A DNA stretch of 44,637 bases from Lachnospiraceae bacterium (GTDB lineage Bacteria > Bacillota > Clostridia > Lachnospirales > Lachnospiraceae), in the NCBI GenBank assembly GCA_009774235.1, contig VSNJ01000016.1:1-44637 (forward strand), given 5' to 3'. The position numbers and the translations under genes are program-made. The notes under the pieces were generated by a model that saw nothing but the letters and a program-made list of their open reading frames with translations, made no database searches and was not told the origin of the DNA. Below are positions 25,206 to 32,316 of this stretch, piece by piece (within the stretch, counting starts at the first letter, position 1; each line of letters begins with the position of its first letter).

Positions 25206-26687
25206 ATGAAACTTAAGAAAAACCTGACAAAATGTGCCCTTGTTTTATTACTTGCAGGACAAATAACCACCCCTCTTAATACTTACGCAGGTGAACAGGA
25301 ACAGCAGGAATTATATGAAATAATACAAGAAATAAACCAGAAAAACAGTAATCTTGATGCTCCTAGAAATTCTATGGACCAGTTCCGCTATAATTTCAAA
25401 AACAATAAATCCAAATTAACTCAAAATGATACTTCCATTATGTGGAAAGATTATAGCAGGAAAAATATTAAAAAGAATATTTCTGCTGTTATAGCAAAAA
25501 AAGAAACAAAATGGCTGTTCCGTTTGCTCCGCAGCCAGTATGGGCTATATACTTATTATGGCAGTGATGCAAAGTTTATAAAAGCTAAAAAAAAGATTTT
25601 AAAAGAAATAGGTACAAAAGGCAATATTACAACAAAAAAATACCAGAAAATCCTGCATAAAAACCTAGGGTTTATAACAGACTGCCACCTTGCTATTGGT
25701 GAAGAACTTTTTGTAGCAGATGCCAGGCTCTTTAGTGATGAATCTGTACATTATATAAAAAATAATGGATATTTTTATAAAGAAGAAAACCAGCAGGATG
25801 CAATTATATCAATTAATAACAAAAAACCAGATACGTATTTAAAACATGCTATTAATGAAAATGGCGGTCTCTCTTATTATCCTTATGCAATGCTGGAACA
25901 AAAAGGTAATTCACGTAAATTTAATGTTAAATACCAAAGTGGCAAATCAGAATATATTACCCTGAAACCTGCTATATATTCTTACAATAAAAATATAAAA
26001 CGTTTATATGGCTATGATAAATATGATAAACTTGCTTATGTAGAAATGAACCAGGCATATATGGACTGGGATACACCAAAGGAACGCAAACGCTTCTTAA
26101 AAGATATTCCAAATATGAAAAAACAAGACTGCCTGGTGTTTGATTTAAGAAATAATACTGGCGGTGATGGCTCTTTAATTGACACCTGGTTTAAACGTTA
26201 TACAGGTCAAAAACTTCTGCCTAATTACAGTACACTCCGTATACGCCCTGTATTTATAAGCAATAAAAAGGAACTAAAAGAAATGGATGTGTTTGCTGTC
26301 CAGACTGGCATGAAGAAAGATGGGAAATATTATTATTCACAATACCCAGGACACCAGTATCTTAAGAATAATGGCAGGCATATTTTTGTACTGACATCAA
26401 GACATACTTCATCTGCTGCCGAATCAATGACTGATGCTTTAAAAAATATTGAAAATACTGTTACTATTGGAACTAATACAGGAGGAGTTCTTATTAACAT
26501 GGCAAATTACAGTATGGCAATGCCATATTCAGGATTGTTACTTCAGTTTGGTACTTGCCTGCAGAACTTTGACCCCTCTTACTTCAAAGAATCCTATGGT
26601 ATAGAACCAGATATTTACCTGACTGGAAAAAACCTGGACCAGCGTTTAAAAAAGTTTTTCCAGACATATATATCTGGGTTAATCTGA
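25206..26687 (+). CDS. Secreted S41-family peptidase-like protein
   Basis: 493 residues. Residues 1-28 are a signal peptide (LTKCALVLLLAGQITTPLNTYAG). The C-terminal half carries the S41 core: CLVFDLRNNTGGDGSLI, then the nucleophile region TSRHTSSAAESMTDAL. The Lys that normally lies 25 residues after the Ser in CtpA-type enzymes (in GKG) is absent; the equivalent segment reads GTNTGGV. A tricorn-like catalytic set, or loss of activity, is therefore likely. No PDZ domain is evident. The N-terminal ~190 residues are a basic helical region I do not recognise. It stands alone upstream of the MATE gene. Confidence 0.75.
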   Translation: MKLKKNLTKCALVLLLAGQITTPLNTYAGEQEQQELYEIIQEINQKNSNLDAPRNSMDQFRYNFKNNKSKLTQNDTSIMWKDYSRKNIKKNISAVIAKKETKWLFRLLRSQYGLYTYYGSDAKFIKAKKKILKEIGTKGNITTKKYQKILHKNLGFITDCHLAIGEELFVADARLFSDESVHYIKNNGYFYKEENQQDAIISINNKKPDTYLKHAINENGGLSYYPYAMLEQKGNSRKFNVKYQSGKSEYITLKPAIYSYNKNIKRLYGYDKYDKLAYVEMNQAYMDWDTPKERKRFLKDIPNMKKQDCLVFDLRNNTGGDGSLIDTWFKRYTGQKLLPNYSTLRIRPVFISNKKELKEMDVFAVQTGMKKDGKYYYSQYPGHQYLKNNGRHIFVLTSRHTSSAAESMTDALKNIENTVTIGTNTGGVLINMANYSMAMPYSGLLLQFGTCLQNFDPSYFKESYGIEPDIYLTGKNLDQRLKKFFQTYISGLI

Positions 26688-26780
26688 ACCTGTAATATTA
26701 ATTCCGCCAGGCAGGTCCTTGCAATACATTTTTCTTAGTGTTACAGGCTTGCCTGGTAAGATTAAATTGGAGGCTTAAAT

Positions 26781-28121
26781 ATGAATAAAGACCTTACAAC
26801 AGGAAGTGTTTTTAAATCAATTATATATTTTTCACTTCCATATCTGCTTTCATATTTCTTACAGACATTATATGGAATGGCGGACCTGTTTATTATAGGG
26901 CAGTTTAATGGCGTAGAAAGTACAACAGCTGTTTCTATTGGAAGCCAGGTTATGCATATGCTTACAGTTATGATTGTTGGCCTGGCTATGGGTTCTACAG
27001 TTATAATTGGCCGGGCTGCTGGTGCAAAAGAAACTAAACAGGCAAACCTTGCTATTGGTAATACAGTTATAATGTTTATGTTTCTTTCTATAATCTGCAT
27101 GGCATTACTATTACTTGCAGTAAAACCATTTATATATATTATGTCCACTCCAGAAGAAGCTGTACCTGGAACCACCAGTTATTTAATAATATGCTTTATT
27201 GGAATACCATTTATCACAGCATATAATATTATAAGTTCAATTTTCCGTGGTATGGGAGATTCAAAAAGCCCTATGTATTTTATTGCAGTAGCATGTATAT
27301 TTAATATTGTACTTGACTATATTTTTATTGGAATATCCAGACTTGGCACTGCTGGTGCAGCATTAGGTACAACATTATCACAGACAATAAGTGTAATTAT
27401 TTCACTTATTGTTATTAAAAAACGTAAAATGATTCCAAATATCTGTTTAACAGACTTTAAACCAAAGAAAGAAATGCTTGGCAGTATTTTAAAAATTGGC
27501 ATACCTGTTGCTGCACAAGACGGATTTATACAAATTGCATTTATTATAATTACAATATTTGCAAACCAGAGGGGATTAAATGATGCTGCAGCAGTTGGAA
27601 TTGTTGAGAAACTTATTGGAATACTTTTCCTTGTACCATCTTCTATGCTGTCTGCTGTATCTGCACTGTCTGCCCAGAATATTGGCGCAAAGAAACATGA
27701 CAGGGCTGGACAAATATTAAAATATGCCACAGCCATTACTGTATTATTTGGATTAATAATCTCTGCCATTATGCAGTTTACAGCAGAAAACGCTGTCAGC
27801 TTGTTTACTGGCAATAATGAAGTAATTACACTTGGAGGACAATATATGCGCAGTTATGTATGGGACTGCATATTCGCAGGTGTCCATTTTTGTTTTAGTG
27901 GGTATTTCTGTGCATATGGATTATCAATTATATCCTTTATACATAATTCATTGTCCATTATCTGTGCCCGTATACCCCTTTCATATATTGCATCAAAATA
28001 TTTTACTGCTTCACTTTTTCCAATGGGCATTGCTGCACCTGCAGGTTCATTATTATCTGTAATAATATGTATTGCAGCATTTATATGGCTTAAAAAACAT
28101 CCTGGGAAAATAAAAATATAA
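26781..28121 (+). CDS. MATE-family multidrug/Na+ antiporter
   Basis: 446 residues with about 12 membrane helices in two similar halves. The N-terminal half carries SLPYLLSYFLQTLYGMADLFIIGQF and GLAMGSTVIIGRAAGAK; the second half has GIPVAAQDGFIQIAF and AVSALSAQNIGAKKHDRA. This is the standard MatE layout and length. Starts at ATG 26781 behind TTGGAGG. A BlaI-like regulator frame follows in the same frame 52 bp downstream, so MATE, regulator and the next hydrolase gene may form one resistance-type unit. The substrate is unknown. Confidence 0.88.
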   Translation: MNKDLTTGSVFKSIIYFSLPYLLSYFLQTLYGMADLFIIGQFNGVESTTAVSIGSQVMHMLTVMIVGLAMGSTVIIGRAAGAKETKQANLAIGNTVIMFMFLSIICMALLLLAVKPFIYIMSTPEEAVPGTTSYLIICFIGIPFITAYNIISSIFRGMGDSKSPMYFIAVACIFNIVLDYIFIGISRLGTAGAALGTTLSQTISVIISLIVIKKRKMIPNICLTDFKPKKEMLGSILKIGIPVAAQDGFIQIAFIIITIFANQRGLNDAAAVGIVEKLIGILFLVPSSMLSAVSALSAQNIGAKKHDRAGQILKYATAITVLFGLIISAIMQFTAENAVSLFTGNNEVITLGGQYMRSYVWDCIFAGVHFCFSGYFCAYGLSIISFIHNSLSIICARIPLSYIASKYFTASLFPMGIAAPAGSLLSVIICIAAFIWLKKHPGKIKI

Positions 28122-28172
28122 ATACAAATAATAAATAATACAAAAAAATTAGGTGAAGCTGGATTAAAAATT

Positions 28173-28517
28173 ATGCAGGTAATATGGAACAGCCAAAATC
28201 CTGTTACTTCAAATTATATTTTAAATGAATTAAAAGAACAAAGAAAATGGCAGCTTTCTACTTTAATGACTTCATTGAAAAGGCTATCTGACAAAGGTTT
28301 TGTCAACTGTGACCGTTCCACAGGAAATAATCTCTACTCTTTCCTTATTCCTGAAAATGAATATAAAATAAGTGAGAGTAAAAACTTTCTTAAAAAACTT
28401 TATAACAACTCTATACAAAATATGGTTGCTACCCTATATAACAATAAAGCAGTCAAAAATTCTGATATAGAAGAACTCAGGAAATTTTTAGATAAATTAG
28501 AAGAAGATAAAATATGA
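28173..28517 (+). CDS. BlaI/MecI-family transcriptional repressor, start codon uncertain
   Basis: From ATG 28173 the product is 114 residues with a winged helix (MQVIWNSQNPVTSNYILNELKEQRKWQLSTLMTSLKRLSDKGFV) and a helical C-terminal dimerisation region, as in BlaI. The family normally begins about 10-15 residues earlier. The upstream codons, in frame, read KKLGEAGLKI, a good match to that missing helix, but contain no ATG, GTG or TTG and no ribosome site back to the MATE stop at 28121. Either an unusual start (ATA or ATT) is used, or the start was lost and the gene is decaying. A likely target is the hydrolase gene 58 bp downstream. Confidence 0.7.
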   Translation: MQVIWNSQNPVTSNYILNELKEQRKWQLSTLMTSLKRLSDKGFVNCDRSTGNNLYSFLIPENEYKISESKNFLKKLYNNSIQNMVATLYNNKAVKNSDIEELRKFLDKLEEDKI

Positions 28518-28527
28518 AAGTGGTACA

Positions 28528-28542
28528 ATACTTTTGTAGTAT
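28528..28542 (+). promoter_or_regulatory. Candidate BlaI-type operator
   Basis: ATACTTTTGTAGTAT is a dyad with 5-bp arms. Its right half TGTAGTA equals the half-site of the BlaI/MecI operator consensus TACTACANNTGTAGTA; the left half matches in part. It lies between the repressor gene and the beta-lactamase-fold gene, where such an operator is expected. Confidence 0.4.
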
Positions 28543-28574
28543 CAATTTTAAAAAATTTGTAAGGGAGATTATTT

Positions 28575-29849
28575 ATGACCAAAATCCAAAAAAGCTTGAA
28601 TAGTTATATTACCACAGAAATGGACTATTGGGATTTTTCTGGCGTTGTAAGAGTTATACAGAATGGAAGAATCATATTTGAAACTTGCCGTGGATATTCA
28701 AATATTGAGTTTGGCATTAAAAATACAATGGAAACAAGATTTACGGTTGCTTCTGTTGCCAAACAGTTTACAGCGTTTGCAATTATGATTTTATATGACA
28801 AAGGACTGTTACAACTTAATGAAAAAGCAAATTTGTATCTGCCCCCAGACATGCAGCTTCCTCCGAAAATAACAGTTCATCATCTTTTATCGCACACGTC
28901 GGGACTGCATAATAATTATAATTTTGAAGATGATTTTTATGTGGGCGGGGACAGAAAACCTTATAATAAAGAACAATTTTTTAAAAACTGGATTATTAGG
29001 GAGCCTATAAAGAAGCCAGGTAAAGAATTTGAATATAATAATTCTAATTATAATTTGCTTGCGTGGATTATTGAATATGTTTCAGGGCAGACTTACAATG
29101 AATTTTTACAGGAAAACATTTTTTCTAAGATAAGAATGAACAATACTATGTTTGATAATGACCAGGATATTATTCCAAACAAAGCAAACAATTATATGCA
29201 TGATTACGGCAAACTGGCCAAAGTACCTTATACAAATAATTTATATAGTATTGGCGCAGGTGCATTAGTTACAAATTGTGATGACCTGCAAAAATGGTAT
29301 GAATGCCTTAAAAACAGGAAAATTTTATCAAAAGATGTCTATGGGACTTATCTGTCACAAAACCAAAACAACTATTGCTATGGATTAGAACGGTATGAGG
29401 AAGATAAAACGGTTAAGTATGCACATGGTGGAGATATGCTTGGTGTATCTGCCTATACCCAGTACTATTTCGATGAAGACATTTGCATTATCGTTATATC
29501 GAACACAGAATCATTAGACCAATACCGTTTCGGGAACGGAATTGCAGCAATCCTACATAATAAACAAGCACCTGTTTCATACAGGCCAGAGGAAATTTTT
29601 CTGCCGCCAGAAGAACTTGAGAAATATACAGGAACATATCTTCCTGGTAAGATACATATTGAACAAAAAAACGGGAAACTATATTTGGTCCGTGTTAACC
29701 AGAATATTCATATTGAATTGTATTGTGTAGGCAAAGATAGTTTCAAAAGGCGGTATGAAGAACAACAAACAATTCACAAGTTAATCTCTGAGGGTGATAT
29801 GAAACCTTCAGTGTGGGGATATGGGCTAATAAGTAAGCAATTTGTATAA
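28575..29849 (+). CDS. Serine hydrolase of the class C beta-lactamase/PBP fold
   Basis: 424 residues, no signal peptide seen. The three family motifs are present: Ser60-Val-Ala-Lys63 (ASVAKQF), Tyr154-Asn-Asn (EYNNSNYNLL), and His284-Gly-Gly (HGGDMLG) in place of KTG. HHLLSHTSG and IEYVSGQTYNEFLQENIF are typical. HGG enzymes are more often esterases or D-aminopeptidase-like than true beta-lactamases. An additional ~90-residue C-terminal lipocalin-like strand region follows (LEKYTGTYLPGKIHIEQKNGKLYL). The BlaI-like gene just upstream suggests induction by cell-wall stress. Starts at ATG 28575 behind GGGAGA. Confidence 0.85.
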   Translation: MTKIQKSLNSYITTEMDYWDFSGVVRVIQNGRIIFETCRGYSNIEFGIKNTMETRFTVASVAKQFTAFAIMILYDKGLLQLNEKANLYLPPDMQLPPKITVHHLLSHTSGLHNNYNFEDDFYVGGDRKPYNKEQFFKNWIIREPIKKPGKEFEYNNSNYNLLAWIIEYVSGQTYNEFLQENIFSKIRMNNTMFDNDQDIIPNKANNYMHDYGKLAKVPYTNNLYSIGAGALVTNCDDLQKWYECLKNRKILSKDVYGTYLSQNQNNYCYGLERYEEDKTVKYAHGGDMLGVSAYTQYYFDEDICIIVISNTESLDQYRFGNGIAAILHNKQAPVSYRPEEIFLPPEELEKYTGTYLPGKIHIEQKNGKLYLVRVNQNIHIELYCVGKDSFKRRYEEQQTIHKLISEGDMKPSVWGYGLISKQFV

Positions 29850-29889
29850 TGAACTAAGAAATTTTAACCTATAGGCATTTGGGACTTTG

Positions 29890-30125
29890 GGGTGGTAAAA
29901 CTTTGGAATTGCCAGAGGCAAAATACCTGTGTAGCCAAGTGGATATCCGCAATCCGCATTGCCTGCAAGCAGGCATTGGCTACTTGCCCAATAACAAACC
30001 AACCTCATTGCCGCTTTGTGGCAATCTGGCAAGAACCTGGACTCCTGCCAGACTAAGTAAGCCCTGGTAAACAACCCACCGCTTAAGAAGCGTGTATTTT
30101 AAAGGGCTTACTTAATGAAGTTAAA
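29890..30125. repeat. MITE-family repeat, copy lacking terminal inverted repeats
   Basis: The core (GGAATTGCCAGAGGCAAAAT, then GGATATCCGCAATCCGC, GCCTGCAAGCAGGC, and GCTTACTTAATGAAGTTAAA) is nearly identical to 222-372. The TTTGAGTTTCCCC ends are missing on both sides. An extra ~60-bp hairpin segment is present near its right end (CCGCTTAAGAAGCG). It begins about 40 bp after the hydrolase stop codon. Confidence 0.7.
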
Positions 30126-30151
30126 TAAAAGTATATTAATAATATAAGCAA

Positions 30152-31009
30152 TTAGCTTTTTTTATCTCTCCCTTTTTTTATTATATCTTTTATCTCTTCT
30201 TCTGTCAGATGCATTTTCCGGGCTATTTCTTTTGTATCCAGATTCATGTCATAATATGCATATACCATGCCAATCTCCTCTCCCTCCCTACGTCCTTCTT
30301 CCCTTCCAGCTTCAGTAAATTCTTTCATTAACTGGTTATAGTCAAGGATTGCTTTTTGCCTTGCAGTATACTCAAGCTGTTTCTTTTTATCCATACTAAT
30401 AACCTGAAGCTTATCATATGCTTTGCCAATATATAAATTCTTCTTTGCTAACATTTCAAACTCCTCCTCCTTTTCAGCATTTAAAAATTTAGCCCATAAT
30501 AATAAGTCACTGCTGTTCTCTTTCAATTCCTTTGGAAGTTTTGGAAGCTCTATTACATGGAATTCTATTTTATCACTGTATACTGTATGCCTCTTATCCT
30601 CCATTAAATGGAAACTTGAATAAAACTCCCTCGTGTCCTTAAAAAGTTCAAAATCCAGGACACCAATATGTATACATTTTTTTATTTTTGAATAATCTTC
30701 CCCTTCTTTTATCTGCTCTGTAATCATTTTTGAAACATAAAACAATGTCCTGTCTTCCCATGCAATAAATTTAATAAGCTGTATTTCTACATCAATTTCT
30801 GTACCATCATCCATCAGTATCCTTACATCAAGTATTCCAAGTTTATCCTTTTTATGTTTTTTACGCAGGAAAGTATCTATAATCTTTGTTTCTTTTATAC
30901 TTTCTGGGTTAATTTTTAAAACTGCGGAAAGAAAGCCTTTCCTTACCTCACTGTCATCCATTATTTCTTTAAAAGCAAAATCTATTTTAGGTTTCATTAA
31001 CTGCCCCAT
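30152..31009 (-). CDS. Rpn/PDDEXK-family nuclease (transposase-like)
   Basis: 285 residues. N-terminal MKPKIDFAFKEIMDD and LGILDVRILMDDGTEIDVEIQL place it in the PDDEXK_2/Rpn family. Asp61 and Glu75-x-Gln77 are the family's active-site residues (EIQ in place of ExK). The C-terminal third is Glu/Lys-rich with an AGREEGRREGEEIGMVYAYYDMNLDTKEIARKM tail, the helix-turn-helix end common to these proteins. They promote recA-independent recombination and are often scattered in many copies. The gene lies exactly between two copies of the MITE-family repeat. ATG 31009 follows GGGGGAA. Confidence 0.85.
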   Translation of the reverse strand: MGQLMKPKIDFAFKEIMDDSEVRKGFLSAVLKINPESIKETKIIDTFLRKKHKKDKLGILDVRILMDDGTEIDVEIQLIKFIAWEDRTLFYVSKMITEQIKEGEDYSKIKKCIHIGVLDFELFKDTREFYSSFHLMEDKRHTVYSDKIEFHVIELPKLPKELKENSSDLLLWAKFLNAEKEEEFEMLAKKNLYIGKAYDKLQVISMDKKKQLEYTARQKAILDYNQLMKEFTEAGREEGRREGEEIGMVYAYYDMNLDTKEIARKMHLTEEEIKDIIKKGRDKKS

Positions 31010-31071
31010 AACATTCCCCCATATTTTGTTTAATTATAACACCAGCTTGTGATTTTAGCAATAAAAAGCAG

Positions 31072-31168
31072 TTTGAGTTTTCCCATTTTTCAAATTACAC
31101 AAAGACTATATTACTTTGGAATTGCCAGAGGTAAAATACCTATGTATTAAAAAAATGGGAAACTCAAA
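31072..31168. repeat. MITE-family repeat, internally deleted 97-bp copy with intact ends
   Basis: Left end TTTGAGTTTTCCC and right end GGGAAACTCAAA match the full copy at 83-387. The interior keeps CAAATTACACAAAGACTATA and TTGGAATTGCCAGAGG but skips two large blocks. The right end lies 12 bp upstream of the -35 box of the LacI-operon promoter. Confidence 0.7.
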
Positions 31169-31180
31169 TAAAAAAAATAT

Positions 31181-31209
31181 TTGACAACATATTTATCTGG
31201 TGCTATAAT
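31181..31209 (+). promoter_or_regulatory. Consensus sigma-A promoter of the lacI-ABC operon
   Basis: TTGACA at 31181-31186 and TATAAT at 31204-31209 are both perfect consensus boxes with the optimal 17-bp spacer. The start point would fall near 31216, inside the left arm of the palindrome described next. A promoter this strong would need tight repression. Confidence 0.85.
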
Positions 31210-31254
31210 AATCCATAATTTTCCGTGTGCGCACACGGAAAATTATGGATTATT
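31207..31254 (+). promoter_or_regulatory. Perfect 48-bp palindrome overlapping the -10 box, probable operator
   Basis: Both 24-bp arms are perfectly complementary around the centre GTGTGC/GCACAC at 31230/31231. The central part TTTTCCGTGTGC-GCACAC mirrors the symmetric, CpG-centred operators of LacI-family repressors, and such a repressor is encoded 82 bp downstream. In the transcript the same sequence would fold into a hairpin at or near the 5' end, and TATTTTTTAT follows, so it could also act as a terminator or stabilise the mRNA. Confidence 0.75.
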
Positions 31255-31335
31255 TTTTATCTTGCACAAAACAATAATTATATAACTGTGTTTTACATTC
31301 TAATATATAATTATATATGAATATGGAGGATTATT

Positions 31336-32316
31336 ATGCCAGTAACTATACGTGAAATAGCCCGTTATTGTAATGTATCAGAAGGCACTGTTGACAGGGC
31401 TCTCAATAACCGCACAGGAATCAGCACCAAAACCAAAGAACGTATCCTTGCTGCTGCCAAAGAACTTGATTACAAACCAAATATGCTTGCACAATGTCTT
31501 GCCACTGGCAGCACCAAAACCATAGGTGTTGTATGTGGCGGGCTTTCCAACCGTTTTTTCACATCACTTATTGAAGCTATTGAAAGAAATGCAGGCATAC
31601 ATGGATATTTTATAAGCCTTGTACTTTCACATAACTCTCCTTCCAAAGAACTTGAAGGTATAAGATATCTTGCACAAAGACAGACAGATGGCATAATAAT
31701 CTTTCCTGTAGGCTATGGAAAAGAATATGAAAAAGGACTTCAACAGCTTAATATCCCAATAGTTACATTATATAACAAGATATCAGGCAATTTTACGCAT
31801 GTAGATACTAACTGCCGTAAAATTATGAAAGAAGCAGCCAGCAAAATATTATCCAAGGGATACAAAGATATTGTATATATGGATATTAAAAACTGCAAAT
31901 TTGATGAAGATATGAATTTCTTTTCACTAAATGAAAGATTACAAGGTTATAAAGAAGGCATGGCACAAGCAGGGCTTTGCTGCCATATTTTAAATACATA
32001 TAATGAAAAGGAACTGCTTTCACTTGCTGGTACTTCTGTACGTACTGCAATACTATGCCCTTATGATGCACTTGCAATAAAGATAGCTAACTTTTACCGC
32101 AAAATGGGTATCAGCATACCTTCCCAAATAGGCATTATGGGATTTGATAATATAGATATGCTTGAAAATATTACACCACGCATTAATTCTGTAGACTGTA
32201 ACACAGAGAAGCTAGGAGAAATTGCATTTTCAATTTTACTTGAAAAGATGACTGGCAATTATACAGGCAAAGATGTAACTGTTGGTTATAAATTTACGGA
32301 AGGAGAAAGTTTATAA
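31336..32316 (+). CDS. LacI-family transcriptional regulator
   Basis: 326 residues. The helix-turn-helix with hinge is complete: TIREIARYCNVSEGTVDRALNN (residues 4-25) and YKPNMLAQCLATGSTKTIGVV. A periplasmic-binding-like effector domain follows (residues ~60-320; TDGIIIFPVGY, FTHVDTNC, IPSQIGIMGFDNID, LGEIAFSILLEKM). Such regulators usually bind a sugar or sugar phosphate. Here it is the first gene of an exporter operon; its TAA overlaps the next ATG (TAATG). It probably binds the 48-bp palindrome and represses its own promoter. ATG 31336 follows GGAGGA. Confidence 0.92.
   Translation: MPVTIREIARYCNVSEGTVDRALNNRTGISTKTKERILAAAKELDYKPNMLAQCLATGSTKTIGVVCGGLSNRFFTSLIEAIERNAGIHGYFISLVLSHNSPSKELEGIRYLAQRQTDGIIIFPVGYGKEYEKGLQQLNIPIVTLYNKISGNFTHVDTNCRKIMKEAASKILSKGYKDIVYMDIKNCKFDEDMNFFSLNERLQGYKEGMAQAGLCCHILNTYNEKELLSLAGTSVRTAILCPYDALAIKIANFYRKMGISIPSQIGIMGFDNIDMLENITPRINSVDCNTEKLGEIAFSILLEKMTGNYTGKDVTVGYKFTEGESL

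Noticed and set aside
28575..29849. True class C beta-lactamase
   Set aside because: The third motif is HGG and not KTG, and no export signal is seen; the fold is supported but not the antibiotic-hydrolysing function.
29890..31168. Composite transposon made of two repeat copies around the nuclease
   Set aside because: The left copy lacks the terminal inverted repeats, no flanking duplication is visible, and the nuclease has no DDE transposase core; only proximity is shown.
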